Positions 12,701-21,319 of a stretch of 64,000 nucleotides of DNA are shown here, piece by piece. The stretch is from Gari tellinella (lineage: Eukaryota; Mollusca; Bivalvia; Cardiida; Psammobiidae). Every line of letters begins with the position of its first letter. Position 1 is the first letter of the stretch. A program made the translations under genes and the position numbers. The notes below the pieces were generated by a model. That model was not told the origin of the DNA and ran no database searches. It was given only the letters and a program-made list of their open reading frames with translations. The stretch lies in contig OV277868.1 in the NCBI GenBank assembly GCA_922989275.2, positions 77,924,216-77,988,215 on the forward strand, written 5' to 3'.

Positions 12701-15700
12701 TAAATGGTAATTGGACTTGTACAAATGTATACTAATATTTTAAATTTCAGCGGTAATGATTTAACCCTTACAGCCCTACAGTCCTCTGTAAAGATTACTG
12801 ATTGGCGTGATTGCATATACAAACAATATAGACCCTGATCAGATGGCTCCTTTGTTTAATGTTTTCATTGATTTTGTTGTCATACCAGAAATACAAAAGT
12901 AGACTGGTTCAAAACGTCTGTACTAGAAGAGACTAAAATGTTTATAAATACCCACAAGTATGTCCAAGAATGCAGGCCATATTAGCAGGGTTGTCGTTCT
13001 TGTACACTTCCGATTATGATACGTAAACCATTATCTCCCTTGGTCCACGAGCTCAATAATCGATTCGTCAGCCAGGCTATCGGGCATCGCTTGATCATTT
13101 AGCCTTGATAAGAAATCACGAATGTTTCGTTATCACTCGGCTGCCTCCGGGACACTGCTTCCGAACTCGATCTTTTTCTCAGCGGGGCGTCTGACTGTAA
13201 GGCCTTTCGTGTACAACGGCTGATTAAGTTGTTACTATACAGTCGCGTTTTAAACCTATTGTACCCCCGACGGACCAGCATTATCGATCGAATCTTTCAC
13301 TTGTATATTACTCGTACATTCCTCCATGTACATATTAAGAATAATATGATGGAAATGCGTAGATATGTTTTTTTGTCAAAGATATATTTGTATGGAAAAC
13401 ACAGAAAAGAAATAATATGTTCTGTTCTATTGCAAAAGTTTGGATCAAGATCAGAACCCAACAAATTATGTGTCGGAAATTACTTTGAAAACAACCTTGA
13501 TTTGAATTTTTGTGAATTTATTTATGACACATGGACACAAGCCCCATAAACACGTCCCAATAAACACACCGGATCACAGCCCTGGAAACGAAACGATTCG
13601 GCTAACAACGTGATTTTACGGAAATACCCTATCGTGAAAAAGACTAAGTCCGATTTCAGCAACACGACATTATCCAACATTCAACTCAATTTGGAAGCAA
13701 AAAGACATAACTCAAATTCAAAGTAAAAACAATTTTTGAATTGACCAGAAAACATTCTTTCTCCTCATAACTGCTAAAATATTCGCAGATGTTTAAAAGT
13801 ATGCTTTATCCGCGTTCAGAATCAGCAAACTACACATTTTCACCTTTTTTTACTATATGTTTAATGTGTCCGACACGTACCCTTTTCAAATCAAAATGGA
13901 AGCAAAAAGTCATTAAAACAGAAAATTAAAATGTACACCATGTTAAACAGAAAAAAATAAAGTTTATTGCTATAACTGCTAAAACATTGTCAAATATATT
14001 CAACACCTTAAAAAATGACATTTAAAAGTGTTCCCCTATATAATCTCTATAGAGCAGTCAGCCGGGAAATAGATCGTTATTGATTTTATCGGTTTTTTAC
14101 AAGGGGGACAACCCACTTGATTAAGTCAATCAAAATGGACTGAAAGTTGGGTATGAGATATTCAGGTCTGAAATGGTTAATGCATATGATCCGTATGCAT
14201 TATTCCAGGCTTATATACCGGTATTGGATTAGATCTAATGGATACCTGGTCGAATTTTTAATGTTCGTTTTGTTTTATATTGAGATCTTTATCAGCAAGC
14301 AGTGAAGAATCTTCAAAGTCAGACGCTGCAGTATGCGGCCTCTGATCAGGGTCTACACTGTTAGCGTATGTCATAATATAGGACGGTAGGCATAGATCGG
14401 TAAAATTAGAAATATTACATAGAGGATCTTGCATGAGTGCTCATTATTTATCATTTTTAATAATTAACGAGTTGAATAAAATAATATGATGCGAGCCTTG
14501 GCGAGCATCATATTCATTTTAGTCACGAGTTTATTAAAAATGATAAATAATGAGCACGAATGTGAGATTCTATTTATCACCTATTAAATTGATTGAAGCC
14601 GTAATTTGTAGACCCTCCGCGATATAGATTTCCCGCCAAAACCTTACGTTGCATACGTTAACGTCATTACAAATGACGTCATTTGGCGTCCCGCTACATG
14701 CAGCGCTTGTGGACGAGCAGGTTGGGCCGGAACCCAAAAAACGATATTCCACTAGTGCATTACGATATTTAGATAATCACTTTATGTCACTCCATGACCG
14801 CAAGTTATGTGATAAATATCAATATTACATTTCAGCTCGTTCTTTTCCATTTTGCTGTTTGGTCTGCGGACTTTGATAGAGGGAGAATCTGTATTGGACT
14901 ACATGGAAGGCTATAGGTATAGTAAAGTCTGCATACCGTTTAATCGTTAAGAATGTGGAAGTACATTCTAAAAGACGTTACTACTTTTATGTTGAAGGAA
15001 TCCAAAGCAAAGGTACAGCATTATGTAACCGTTTTGGCCATGTCTGTAGAAGACATGTCAAATAAAGATGTGCTTCATATTTTGTTCCTTAATATAATGA
15101 TACACATTTTCAAATATGTTTTTTTCTGTTTAGGTTCTGATTACGGATTTAATTTGACATCCATTACCGTCTAATATATAGACAACAACATTTTTATGAA
15201 AATTATAATGGACTTAGTGTGCCAAACTGTTTGGGACAATATAAAACGTATCTGATCTGGCTCAAATTTGTTTGCAATTGTCATATGTAAGTGTTTGCAC
15301 ATATATATATATATATTTCGGGACTGTAACCACATTACAAATATTTCAGGACTATGAGCATCATTGTCATTCTGGCGTTCCTTTTCGTCACCATTGTCAT
15401 CCTTCTGAATATTCTCATCGCCCACCTCAGTGACACGTACCAAAAGATTGCCGCTGACGCCGATAGGAACTATGAAGTGAATGTGGCCCGTATTATTGCT
15501 TGGATGGAGATAAATGACTGGACTTGTTCAGGCTGCAAGGTACTAACCCACCACCTGATATTATTTGAGTAAAATATAAAACCAGATCGACCAGCCTTTA
15601 CAGGAGCTGTCTGATCAGGTTATGAACTGTTTTTTTATCGGATCTGTATAACATCAGTAGCGCGTTCAATTACCGTATCAGCGAACAGCAACGTTAACCG

Positions 15701-17458
15701 ATGCAAACAACCCATATAGTACGACATCTAACGTTCACTAATACTCTTCAATAATAACTCATTGTGCCCCCATGTTTATTAACTTTTCAAGGGTACGAAC
15801 GATTTATGTACGTATCGAAATAAAACAAGCAAAAGTGTACTAATCAACTGTAATGCATCAATTTTGCCGCATATAAAAATAAGATTTAGCTGCTCAGATG
15901 TAAGCTGCTTTGTTTGATACATTAAGTATCGGAAAATGTTGGTTTATTGATGAGAAATTAAGTCGAGACTGTTCGCGATTTTTATTAAATTTATTTGGTC
16001 TCAATTTTTTTTTCCTTGTTGGCGATGGCTAACTACCTCTGAGGCCGTTCTTGTCGTTCGCAATCGGTAACAGCCAAACGGTCGTTAAAGGTAAATTGTT
16101 ACCGTTTTCTGATGCAATCGATGCAATCGATACGGTACTTGAACGCGCTATGTACAGGTGTATGTACTAAAAAAACATATCTATCGCAACCACTAACTTG
16201 AAGGTTTATTGATTGTATAAATGACTGGCGACAACTTAAAGCAAGTGTCGCCTTGCTTTAAGCAGTTACCCATCGTAAGCACTTAACAATTAACACAGTT
16301 TAGTGTTTTGTAATAGAGAGGTTTTACTGTACTTTGGATGAAGGTTTATAACAGTCAATGTTATAATTCAGATAACAAATGTCCACCGTTAGCTGAATTT
16401 TATACATGAGCGTTCAGCGTCAGGCGGTTTTACTTGATAAATCCAAAATGACTTGCAATTTAAGGAAGCGCTTTATCAGGATTTCACGTCTGCATTTTCT
16501 TGGCGAGTTTGTGGTAACTACTGCATCCATATACAAAACGACGTGTTCGCTTTGTTGGGCAGTCTGATACATTGATATACGTTTCTTAAACTTGAAGATG
16601 CATAAAGCTCTCTTTTGCATAACTGCAGACGTCACTTTCAGAGTAGACGAGAGGGACATAATTTGTTTTATTTGACTGATACCGGTACATGTATATTGTC
16701 GAATGCCGTCCGAAAGTTTGTTCGTGCGAAGTCAACGTATTGGCATTTGTGTAGGTGCTAGTTACACCTTGGTAAAGTAGACTTAAAGTAACCAAATTTT
16801 GCATGTGTAGTTAAGGTAAGGTGAACATAAAATGCCATTGATTATTAGTTCACTGTTACTATGGTTGCACGGTTCACTGATTTCTAGGAATATCTGTTTG
16901 GTATTTTGTGTGGGTTAGTTATATTTAGAGTAAGACCAACAGTATTCAAACTTTGCATGTAGAGTTGTAATAAGTTATGTATCTGATAGTTACACATTTG
17001 TATTTCAGAACGTTCAGAACAAATTTTATTGTTCATCGGAACACATTCAAGACATGAATGCACGACTTGAACTTAGACAGCTGACATTGCTGGAAGAAAT
17101 AAGCCAACTGACCAAAATGCTTGTTCGGAAACAAACAACTCATGATTTACACATCCTAACGGTCAAATCAGAAGTGAAACGAATGCAAGGGTCTATGACG
17201 GCGATAAAGACCGGGCAACCAGCTATTGATCGAACGCTGTATGATGTAAGCAGTAAAATTGACGTAGTCGGTATGCATGTATCTGACCTAAAGACATATC
17301 CGGATATGGTACAGTCGAGTTTAAACGATCTAGGAAGAGACATACAGGCATTACAACGGACAGCAAATCAAATTGTCGAGGATATCAAACAAGTGAGTTC
17401 TATTTATTTACAGTCCACACTCGATACTTCGAACTCGCTTAAGGAATTCCAAGACTGA
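645..17458 (+). CDS. TRP-like ankyrin cation channel, copy 1 (multi-exon, 5' incomplete)
   Basis: Seen: eleven exons joined by GT-AG introns with consistent phase: 645-731, 7236-7495, 7784-7862, 8492-8665, 9161-9234, 10291-10473, 11925-12098, 12324-12479, 14836-14916, 15350-15539 and 17009-17392 (or to a stop at 17458 if the last donor is skipped). They give about 614-635 residues: an acidic N-terminal segment, ankyrin-like repeats (NNLLHLAVRRN), S1 (ALVYLFVVFSLTFVAV), S2, S3 (WYVFAVGYLLWIHII), S4-S5 (TGIQAQILWKIL), S5 (ILFLVINFAFSGSFLLVL), pore (FGLRTLIEGE), S6 (VILLNILIAHLSDTY) and a coiled coil. Known: ankyrin plus six helices ending in NxLIA is the TRP plan; the linker before S5 looks most like TRPV. 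Inferred: a plasma-membrane cation channel. No start codon is found, so the 5' end is probably outside the window. The subfamily is undecided. Confidence 0.8.
1040..1655. repeat. Foldback element, about 600 bp palindrome
   Basis: The left arm (TTTGCTAAGCACCAAGGGTA..., from 1052) is matched in reverse by the right arm (TACCCTTGGTACTTAGCAAA..., to about 1648). Pairing continues inward (CTCCAAATTTGGAAG, ATCCATTGAATT) almost to the middle near 1345, with moderate divergence. Confidence 0.75.
1656..2934. other. Intron sequence, no gene seen
   Basis: AT-rich first-intron sequence of copy 1. The only structure seen is a hairpin at about 2760-2802 (GGTGTTACTACTAG / CGAGTAGTAACACC) and, near 1718, one end of a MITE similar to family H (AAAACCTCTCTAT). 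Confidence 0.5.
3223..5386 (-). pseudogene. Reverse transcriptase region of the retrotransposon, broken
   Basis: Motifs in order: KYFWPTIKPFLSKK, FNDFFANVAQDIG, KKSTGVDNISAKIL, NYRPVSILSPISKI, then after a one-base shift near 4492, AAILMDLSKAFDCLPHDL, GVPQGSILGPLYFNLFLNDI, YNYADD and LLGVNIDFMF. An in-frame TAA at 5039 splits the linker. The longest surviving frame is 4356-3223 (377 codons). Confidence 0.85.
5390..6255 (-). pseudogene. Endonuclease domain of the retrotransposon, frameshifted
   Basis: Seen: NVLITFLNINSIRYKFMEI, FLAETKLDESF, GGGLMAYVRSNLPARR and GAYRPP, then after a shift at the G run 5741-5745, LLGDLNYEIL and SPSLVDVILT. These follow the AP-endonuclease motif order of non-LTR elements. 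Confidence 0.8.
6239..6653 (-). pseudogene. PHD-finger leader of the retrotransposon, frameshifted
   Basis: The first frame ends ...SNPGPIRYPCNQCNKSVRKK. The second resumes with LQCDECDIWYHRTCVNM. The C-x2-C ... C-x2-C-x3-YH-x2-C spacing is that of PHD fingers found at this place in CR1-type elements. The break lies in a six-base T run at 6378-6383 (plus strand), and a second shift near 6277 separates the finger from the endonuclease frame. Confidence 0.7.
6695..7020. repeat. 163 bp tandem duplication
   Basis: 6695-6857 and 6858-7020 appear almost identical, each beginning GTAAAACATAAAGCTTCTTA. The unit spans the border between ordinary intron sequence and the left part of the adjacent TTAA-flanked MITE. 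Confidence 0.85.
6934..7174. mobile_element. MITE family C copy (TTAA target)
   Basis: TTAACTCTTTCCTCCC at the left and CAAAGGGTTAA at the right, with the hairpin GTGAAGACCCTGATCAGAGG / CCTCTGATCTGGGTCTTCAC near 7035-7096. The TTAA borders resemble piggyBac-type target duplication. A partial extra left end lies at 6771 in the duplicated unit. Confidence 0.7.
7236..7495 (+). CDS. Copy 1, ankyrin-repeat exon
   Basis: Acceptor TTGAACAG, donor GTAAG/gtaag, 260 nt, leaving phase 2. It encodes a near-consensus ankyrin repeat (DDHGNNLLHLAVRRNFITIA, then EILLEHD) and part of a second. The paralogous exon is 25335-25582. Confidence 0.8.
7540..7690 (-). repeat. tRNA-derived SINE fragment
   Basis: Read on the minus strand: a pol III B-box-like GGTTCGAATCCC near 7651, then downstream text with GCTGGCTTGTGGAAG and TTCTACCCAGAACC. 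The latter resembles, from memory, the conserved central part of bivalve SINEs. Fragmentary. Confidence 0.45.
7784..7862 (+). CDS. Copy 1, ankyrin-to-linker exon
   Basis: Acceptor TTTTCAG, 79 nt. It encodes VRELFSRSGQ...HGVVIQKFE. The paralogous exon 28098-28179 begins ARELFLTSGK, with the same entry phase. Confidence 0.75.
7863..8491. other. Copy 1 intron, nothing recognised
   Basis: AT-rich sequence without convincing coding or repeat structure. Short open frames here lack codon bias or similarity to known families. Confidence 0.4.
8492..8665 (+). CDS. Copy 1, pre-S1 linker exon
   Basis: 174 nt, phase 0 to 0, from CTATAACAG/AATACAG to ATA/gtaagt. The nearer AG, seven bases downstream, would give an early stop, so the upstream AG is chosen. 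It encodes NTVNAVLG...FYDILESDKQGQLPTD..., matching YDVLEADIHGRVPSD in copy 2 (29038-29193). Confidence 0.75.
8740..8850. repeat. MITE family D fragment
   Basis: ACAGTGATATCTCACCACAG followed by CGGCCCTCCGAACAACAATT and GTTCCCCTGACAAGACA parallels the left part of the full copy at 19034-19402. The rest is missing. Confidence 0.45.
9161..9234 (+). CDS. Copy 1, pre-S1 exon
   Basis: 74 nt with acceptor TACTTCAG and donor AC/gtgagt. It encodes DMVNHDIVRLLTSGKWRTFA... and has the same length and phase as 29711-29784, which encodes AIINHVIVRILIQKKWFVYA. Confidence 0.8.
9682..9828. repeat. Imperfect palindrome in copy 1 intron
   Basis: GTCACTCGTCGAGATTGAGA at the left pairs with TCTCAAAGCTCGACTCATGA at the right, around GTTAAGTTCGCCAAGGCTCG. 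Probably a foldback-type MITE. The rest of this intron (9235-10290) shows nothing else. Confidence 0.55.
10291..10473 (+). CDS. Copy 1, S1 and start of S2
   Basis: 183 nt, the same length as 30471-30653. It encodes a long hydrophobic helix (ALVYLFVVFSLTFVAV), a loop that is probably extracellular, and YARALFEVISYGCVFMKLVN leading into S2. The acceptor is TGTTGCAG. Confidence 0.85.
10588..10793. mobile_element. MITE family F copy
   Basis: Ends GGACCCGTTTCATGAAACG / CGTTTCATTAAAAAACGGACC with inner inverted segments GGTCGTAAGTCAGATTCTAA and TTTTGAATTACGACCGTTTT. Related copies lie at 51218-51460 and 62292-62530. Confidence 0.7.
10953..11125. mobile_element. MITE family H copy (TA-type)
   Basis: Left end CAGTAACACCTCTCTAATAC, right end GTAATAGAGAGGTTTTACTG followed by TA. 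Non-coding. Further ends of this family occur near 16329, 28034 and 61250. Confidence 0.65.
11264..11455. mobile_element. MITE, pogo/mariner-like with CTCGAACTCG ends
   Basis: A TA precedes CAGTGGACATTCAAAATCTC. Inner arms TCTCGAACTCG / CGAGTTCGAGA and GGTCGAACATACCCG / CGGGTATGTTCGAC pair across a central AACGAGGCTGAGCC. No open frame. Confidence 0.6.
11651..11868. mobile_element. MITE family B copy with hairpin cassette
   Basis: ACCCTTTTCACTTTCAATGA ... GGTGGAGGGGTAAA ends; both TTAA borders have decayed. The cassette at 11688-11756 reads CAAACAGTTTGGATCCTGAT through CGCGTGACGCG and back. The right half has TTGAAACGATCTTGCAAACA as in other B copies. Confidence 0.65.
11925..12098 (+). CDS. 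Copy 1, S2-S3 exon
   Basis: 174 nt, the same length as 32733-32906. It contains HWYVFAVGYLLWIHIIHKYA, the most conserved block between the copies (HWYVFAVGYFLWSVIIFKYA in copy 2). Confidence 0.85.
12324..12479 (+). CDS. Copy 1, S4-S5 exon
   Basis: 156 nt, the same length as 33337-33492. It encodes TTGIQAQILWKILNTDVVQF followed by the hydrophobic S5 (FLVINFAFSGSFLLVLKGD). Confidence 0.85.
12480..14294. other. Copy 1 intron, only a cassette remnant
   Basis: A half-cassette (ACCCTGATCAGATGGCTCCT) near 12832 is the only recognised repeat. The open frame at 13229-13549 has no recognisable domain and no splice support. Confidence 0.4.
14295..14364. repeat. Hairpin cassette, standalone copy
   Basis: GCAAGCAGTGAAGAATC ... 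CAGACGCTGCAGTATGCGGCC ... GGGTCTACACTGTTAGC: a diverged member of the GATCAGACGCC cassette group without a recognised host MITE. Confidence 0.55.
14420..14577. repeat. Palindrome, about 155 bp
   Basis: TGCTCATTATTTATCATTTT / AAAATGATAAATAATGAGCA arms enclose GATGCGAGCCTTGGCGAGCATC. Probable foldback MITE. Confidence 0.7.
14836..14916 (+). CDS. Copy 1, pore-loop exon
   Basis: 81 nt with acceptor CATTTCAG and donor ATAG/gtatag. It encodes SFFSILLFGLRTLIEGE and a short post-pore turret. The paralog at 34568-34654 has FFGIMFVGLRTMTEGE. Confidence 0.8.
   Translation, partial: LVLFHFAVWSADFDRGRICIGLHGRL
15350..15539 (+). CDS. Copy 1, S6 exon
   Basis: 190 nt. It encodes the TRP-type S6 and gate (FLFVTIVILLNILIAHLSDT) and the start of the cytosolic tail (NYEVNVARIIAWME). 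It leaves in phase 0 at AAG/gtacta. Confidence 0.85.
15658..16150. mobile_element. Terminal-inverted-repeat element, about 493 bp
   Basis: TAGCGCGTTCAATTACCGTA at the left is matched by TACGGTACTTGAACGCGCTA at the right. Inside are further inverted parts (ACAGCAACGTTAACCG; GGTAACAGCCAAACGG). No open frame of note; the superfamily is not determined. Confidence 0.65.
17009..17458 (+). CDS. Copy 1, C-terminal coiled-coil exon
   Basis: Acceptor GTATTTCAG. It encodes a charged helical segment rich in heptad-like spacing (RLELRQLTLLEEISQLTKML ... LNDLGRDIQALQRTANQIVE). A strong donor CAA/gtgagt at 17392 allows splicing to 19994. Without it, reading continues to a TGA ending at 17458. Coiled coils in this position commonly serve TRP tetramer assembly. 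Confidence 0.75.
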   Translation, partial: NVQNKFYCSSEHIQDMNARLELRQLTLLEEISQLTKMLVRKQTTHDLHILTVKSEVKRMQGSMTAIKTGQPAIDRTLYDVSSKIDVVGMHVSDLKTYPDMVQSSLNDLGRDIQALQRTANQIVEDIKQVSSIYLQSTLDTSNSLKEFQD

Positions 17459-17559
17459 AGATCGCCCTTTTCCGTGTTATCGCGGCATTTTCTGTGTTTA
17501 ACGGAATATACCGAATACTCCCATATAAAACCTGGTCGATAATGTTAGAAATTATCCGA

Positions 17560-17690
17560 ACGTAGTCCGAAATGTTGCAAACTTCGTCTTGTAAATTAGC
17601 CTGGCATTCCCCGCACGGGTTCGAATCCCGACCGAGCTCAATATATTTTTCTTCGAAATATATATCGTTTTTAAACAAAACCTTTTTATA
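17560..17690 (+). repeat. tRNA-like SINE or tRNA fragment
   Basis: CCGCACGGGTTCGAATCCCG (B-box core GGTTCGAATCC) at about 17610-17629 follows GCCTGGCATTC. No matching A-box or cloverleaf could be placed, so a SINE relic is preferred over a functional tRNA gene. Confidence 0.35.
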
Positions 17691-17738
17691 AATCAATGAT
17701 TAAATGTTTATAAATGCGCCTGACATTAATTTCATCAT

Positions 17739-17985
17739 CATCATCATCCAGTTTAGTTTAACCAGGCCATTGATTAATCATTCTTATAAGGATGAGGCCT
17801 GGCTGTCCAGTCTGGAACGAAGTCTCCCTCTCCAAGCTTGGCGGTTTTGTGGGTGGATGTTTTCCAACCCTAGAGCTTCACGGTCTCGTTTTACAAGGTC
17901 CTCCCAAGATAGCTTTGGTCTACCTGGACCCCGCTGTGTTGGGATGTTCAGGCATCTGATTTGAGAGATCCAGCTAGAGCTTCTC
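17739..17985 (-). pseudogene. 3' end relic of a non-LTR retrotransposon
   Basis: Read on the minus strand: LNIPTQRGPGRPKLSWEDLV then KRDREALGLENIHPQNRQAW and RGRLRSRLDSQASSL, stop, then an (ATG)n tail at 17736-17749. The GRPKxxWEDLVKRDxxALG pattern is typical of the last residues of non-LTR RT proteins. It is severely 5' truncated. Confidence 0.7.
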
Positions 17986-18357
17986 TATACATTAACTTGC
18001 ACAACTATTTAATTATAAGCCAAATTTATTGTTCAGTTTTTATAAAGTTTTTAAGGTCTCGAAGACAAAATTATTTTTTTCCAGTTAGGTGCGGCCAAAT
18101 GTCTTTTGGATTAAGATTGCGTCTAAAAAAATAAGCAAGTGGTTTACTTTGCCCAAGTTATCATTTTTGTACAAACATACAACCTTTTAAGTCATATTAT
18201 GTAAAATCGTATGGAAAATGTTGCATATTTTTAAGAGGACGGTTCAGATATTTTAATTTTTCACATCATATGATGCAAATATTGGGACAATAACTTTTAT
18301 TTTGTGATGTTCACGTCTTCTGGCATAGTCATGAAATACAAAAATATCAGTATTTTA

Positions 18358-18608
18358 GGTTAGAATAGGTAAACATCACCTTTCAGGAATATCTAATTTA
18401 TTCCTCCGCTGAAGAAAATAGTTCCAGTTCATACCCTCATGAACAATTACCATAACAAATATTTTTATATAGCCTAGCAGATGGTTGTTTAAAGCAGGCT
18501 GAAAGTAAAGCAGAATGTGCCTTAAGGCACATTCTGCTTTACTTTCAACCTGCTTTAAGTGATCACCTGTATTTAATGTTATATACGGGTTATTGGGTAA
18601 AGGGTTAA
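18358..18608. mobile_element. MITE family E copy with second hairpin cassette
   Basis: The right end TTGGGTAAAGGGTTAA fits the TTAACCC... family; the left end is decayed. The central hairpin (about 18491-18560) is TTTAAAGCAGGCTGAAAGTA ... TGTGCCTTAAGGCACA ... TACTTTCAACCTGCTTTAA. Confidence 0.7.
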
Positions 18609-18625
18609 CCATGTATCGCCATATT

Positions 18626-18745
18626 TATTCTGGTTTACCTCACTCACCGTTATATCATCGTCTGCCTCATTATTGGTGTCTACAATATCGTTTCAAAGTT
18701 ATATAAAAGGCAGTATGATTGAAAGATATTGATACGAATGGCAAA
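18626..18745. repeat. MITE family B fragment
   Basis: TCGTCTGCCTCATTATTGGT followed by ACAATATCGTTTCAAAGTTA and GGCAGTATGATTGAAAG is the reverse of the right half of family B. The cassette is absent. Confidence 0.5.
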
Positions 18746-19033
18746 CACTACAATGGCTTTCGATAACCCTTGTATATGTATATATGACGAACACGGGCAA
18801 TGAATTGCAATGACCAGGTATAAATTATTTAAGTTTACTTTCAAAAGGAATGAGCGATCGTGTAGCAGACTGTACCTTTCGTTAACCTACTATGGAACTG
18901 GATTTATTCGTTCCCATTTTAAACGAAATTAAACACAAAAGAAGTGCAACAGAAAATAGAATAATTGTTTAACCCATTACCCCGTAAATACGCCTTTTTA
19001 CGCCTCTAATTGAGTCTTTCCTTGAAGGGAATA

Positions 19034-19402
19034 CAGTACTCCCGCTCTATAACGGCCCTCCCAACAACGACTTTCTCCTTACAACGACTATTGCCATAGT
19101 TCCCTAAACGGGACAATTATATATTACGCTTTTTCTGCCGCAATGTTGTCTGCTTAAAGTTGTCGTCTGCTGTTATTTCTCAAAGTAACATATAAATGGA
19201 GATTTTGATAGGATAAATATAATGACGAGTGACAAACAGCTTGATTCCAGATTAGACGCCGCGTAACACGGCGTCTAATCTGGATTCAAGCTGTTTGCAA
19301 ATGTAAGCCAATTCTTATATTTTCCTCTCTATAACGATTCCCTCCTAACAACGCACACAATCTGTGTCTCCCATCAGGTGTCGTTGTCGAGAGGGAGCGC
19401 TG
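19034..19402. mobile_element. MITE family D copy, full length, with cassette
   Basis: TA borders, ends CAGTACTCCCGCTCTATAAC / GTCGTTGTCGAGAGGGAGCG, and the cassette GACAAACAGCTTGATTCCAG ... TGGATTCAAGCTGTTTGC at about 19229-19300. 369 bp, non-coding. Confidence 0.75.
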
Positions 19403-19459
19403 TAATTCCCATTTAAGCAGTCTAGAACATGTACGATATGAAATATTTTATATTTCCTA

Positions 19460-19560
19460 GCAGACGGTAACTTCAAGCAGGTTGACAGTAAAGCAGAATG
19501 CGACCTCAGGGCGCATTCTGCTCTACTCTCAACCTGCTTTAAATGATCACCTATCTTCGT
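19460..19560. repeat. Second hairpin cassette (family E-type)
   Basis: CTTCAAGCAGGTTGACAGTA ... GCGACCTCAGGGCGC ... TCTCAACCTGCTTTAA, flanked on the right by GATCACCTATCTTCG as in other family E copies. It directly follows the family D copy. Confidence 0.65.
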
Positions 19561-19633
19561 AAATTGAAAACAAGTTCTGGGGTAAAACGTTAAATATGAG
19601 AGACACACTTTCGGGCCTGATCATAGGTGCAGT

Positions 19634-19882
19634 TTAAACCTTTGAACCCTAGTCCCGCATATAGGCGTTATTTCCAAACAGTGTATATATAAACAGTACA
19701 CTTGTCCTGAGCAAACAGTGAAGACCCAGATCAGAGGGCTCCTAGGAGCCCTCTGATCAGGGTCTTCACTGTTTGTCACAATGCCAAACATTGACAAAAA
19801 CAACCCTTAAAAGTCAGAAATTGACTAGACTCAAATGGAAACTGGAATTGTCCATTTAAAGTTTCAGGGAGGAAAGAGTTAA
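19634..19882. mobile_element. MITE family C copy (TTAA target)
   Basis: TTAAACCTTTGAACCCTAGT to GGGAGGAAAGAGTTAA, opposite in orientation to the copy at 6934-7174. Central hairpin GTGAAGACCCAGATCAGAGG ... CCTCTGATCAGGGTCTTCAC at about 19718-19772. Confidence 0.75.
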
Positions 19883-19993
19883 CTGGCATCTGCTGTAGCT
19901 TACAAACCTTCTTCAGTACATGTCATTGTTTTAGCACATAGGCGTTGAGCCTGAAATCACAACGTTTTCTGTGGTTCATGATCTGTTTTACAG

Positions 19994-20057
19994 TTACGAT
20001 ATGGAGAGGAAGACATGCGCCCATGGGGTGCCTTAACGGAATCAACGGAGGCCTATG
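19994..20057 (+). CDS. Candidate exon between the two copies (ownership unclear)
   Basis: TTTTACAG acceptor and TATG/gtatta donor enclose LRYGEEDMRPWGALTESTEA in phase 0. It can follow copy 1 exon 17009-17392 directly. It could also be a 5' exon of copy 2, with its internal ATG as start. There is no transcript evidence. Confidence 0.4.
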
Positions 20058-20591
20058 GTATTATAGGTATTATCGTTTATGATAGAAACTGTTCTATATT
20101 GCTTTTAACCGTCCATTCAAAAGCAGGACGTATTAGTATGTTACCTCCTGTGTGAGCAGATTGGTATGCAGACTTTGGATACAAATGGTTTCTGCCAAAT
20201 ATGTCGAGCATGATTTACGGATTCACTTCAATTGTACCACGATTCTTTACTATGGTCACTAGATCAGGTGTATAACCTTATTTTCATAAATGTTAGGAAA
20301 TTTCATTAGCGAAATATACATTTTCTTAAAGCAGTCGAGCATTTGTTTCTTGTGATTGTGTGTGAAAAGCAATTCTTGATTACATTCATGATTGATTGAA
20401 AGCAATATTTGTATGTATGGATCAACTTAATGACTGTATTAAGAACATCATGGTGTATTTCATGTTGGCGGCTATGGTCTTTTAGACATTGTCATGTTAT
20501 TACGTTTATGTCTTTTATTGCATAACAATGTTTGCATAAATTTGCTGCAGCCATATGCGTTTTACAGTTGTGTTTATTTAAGAAATGATAA

Positions 20592-20742
20592 ACTCATACC
20601 AGTGTTTTATCGTGCAATCGAACACTGGTAGGAGTTGAGATGCGTAGGAATTTAATCACAAGGCATTTAGGCCGAGTGGTTTAATTACAAGCTTCCCAAC
20701 GACTACCAGTGTTCGATTGTTGGATAAAACACTGGTATTAAT
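20592..20742. repeat. Palindrome with ACCAGTGTT arms
   Basis: ACTCATACCAGTGTTTTATC at the left is matched by GATAAAACACTGGTATTA at the right. A second nested pair (GATTGTTGGATA, GTTCGATTG) lies inside. Between the candidate exons at 19994 and 20974. Confidence 0.6.
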
Positions 20743-20973
20743 TTATTATTTCGATCCTGACATATAATTTAACTTTAATTTGCAACGAAGCAACGGCGCT
20801 ACATTTCTTCGCGTACACATTTTCGAAGTCATATGACGTCACGTTCAAACATTGCAGCGCGTGAGAGTTTATTGAGAATTCAAACACTGATACGTTTCTT
20901 TTTTTTGTTTATAAAGGGTCGTGCGCGAAGTGTGTTAGAATAATCATTAGGCTTGGGCTTTGTTTCCTTTCAG

Positions 20974-21059
20974 ATAGATCTGCAGATAGGGCAGCAAAAT
21001 CACGGGCGAGAGAGCCAATGGTGGTAAATAAAGACATATTTTTTCTATATTCATTTTAA
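20974..21059 (+). CDS. Candidate exon, terminal for copy 1 or internal for copy 2
   Basis: Acceptor CCTTTCAG. After 19994-20057 the frame reads DRSADRAAKSRAREPMVV and stops at TAA 21057-21059, a plausible C terminus for copy 1. If instead the donor at 21021 (gtggta) or 21024 (gtaaat) is used, the phase is 0 and joins exon 24556 of copy 2. Both readings are open. Confidence 0.35.
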
Positions 21060-21076
21060 TACCCCCACAACGGGTA

Positions 21077-21297
21077 CAGTGGAGAAAACGTTATTCTTTC
21101 CCAATAAACGCGTTTACGCTAAAACAGTTTGGAGCCAGATCAGACTCCGGGTAACACGGCGTCTGATCAGGCTCCAAACTGTTTGCCACCAAGATAAACA
21201 TGAATTATCAAAATTGTCAAAAAGTTGTACTTTTGTAAGTTTTAGTGTTTTGCGTTTCGTTTCGTTTCAACGGAAAAGAATAACGTATTCTCCACTG
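21077..21297. mobile_element. MITE family A copy
   Basis: CAGTGGAGAAAACGTTATTC ... GAATAACGTATTCTCCACTG with the cassette at about 21124-21184. The left flank is TA; the right flank has changed to TT. It starts 17 bp after the possible stop codon at 21057. Confidence 0.75.
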
Positions 21298-21319
21298 TTA
21301 TTGGGGTGTGGAATACTAG

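Noticed and set aside
12748..12790. Extra exon after TAAATTTCAG in copy 1
   Set aside because: No downstream frame fits the phase between the S5 and pore exons, and copy 2 has no counterpart.
13229..13549. Open frame of 106 codons in a copy 1 intron
   Set aside because: No domain, no splice support, AT-rich composition like the intron around it.
17605..17635. tRNA gene
   Set aside because: A B-box-like GGTTCGAATCC is present, but no A-box or cloverleaf stems could be placed.
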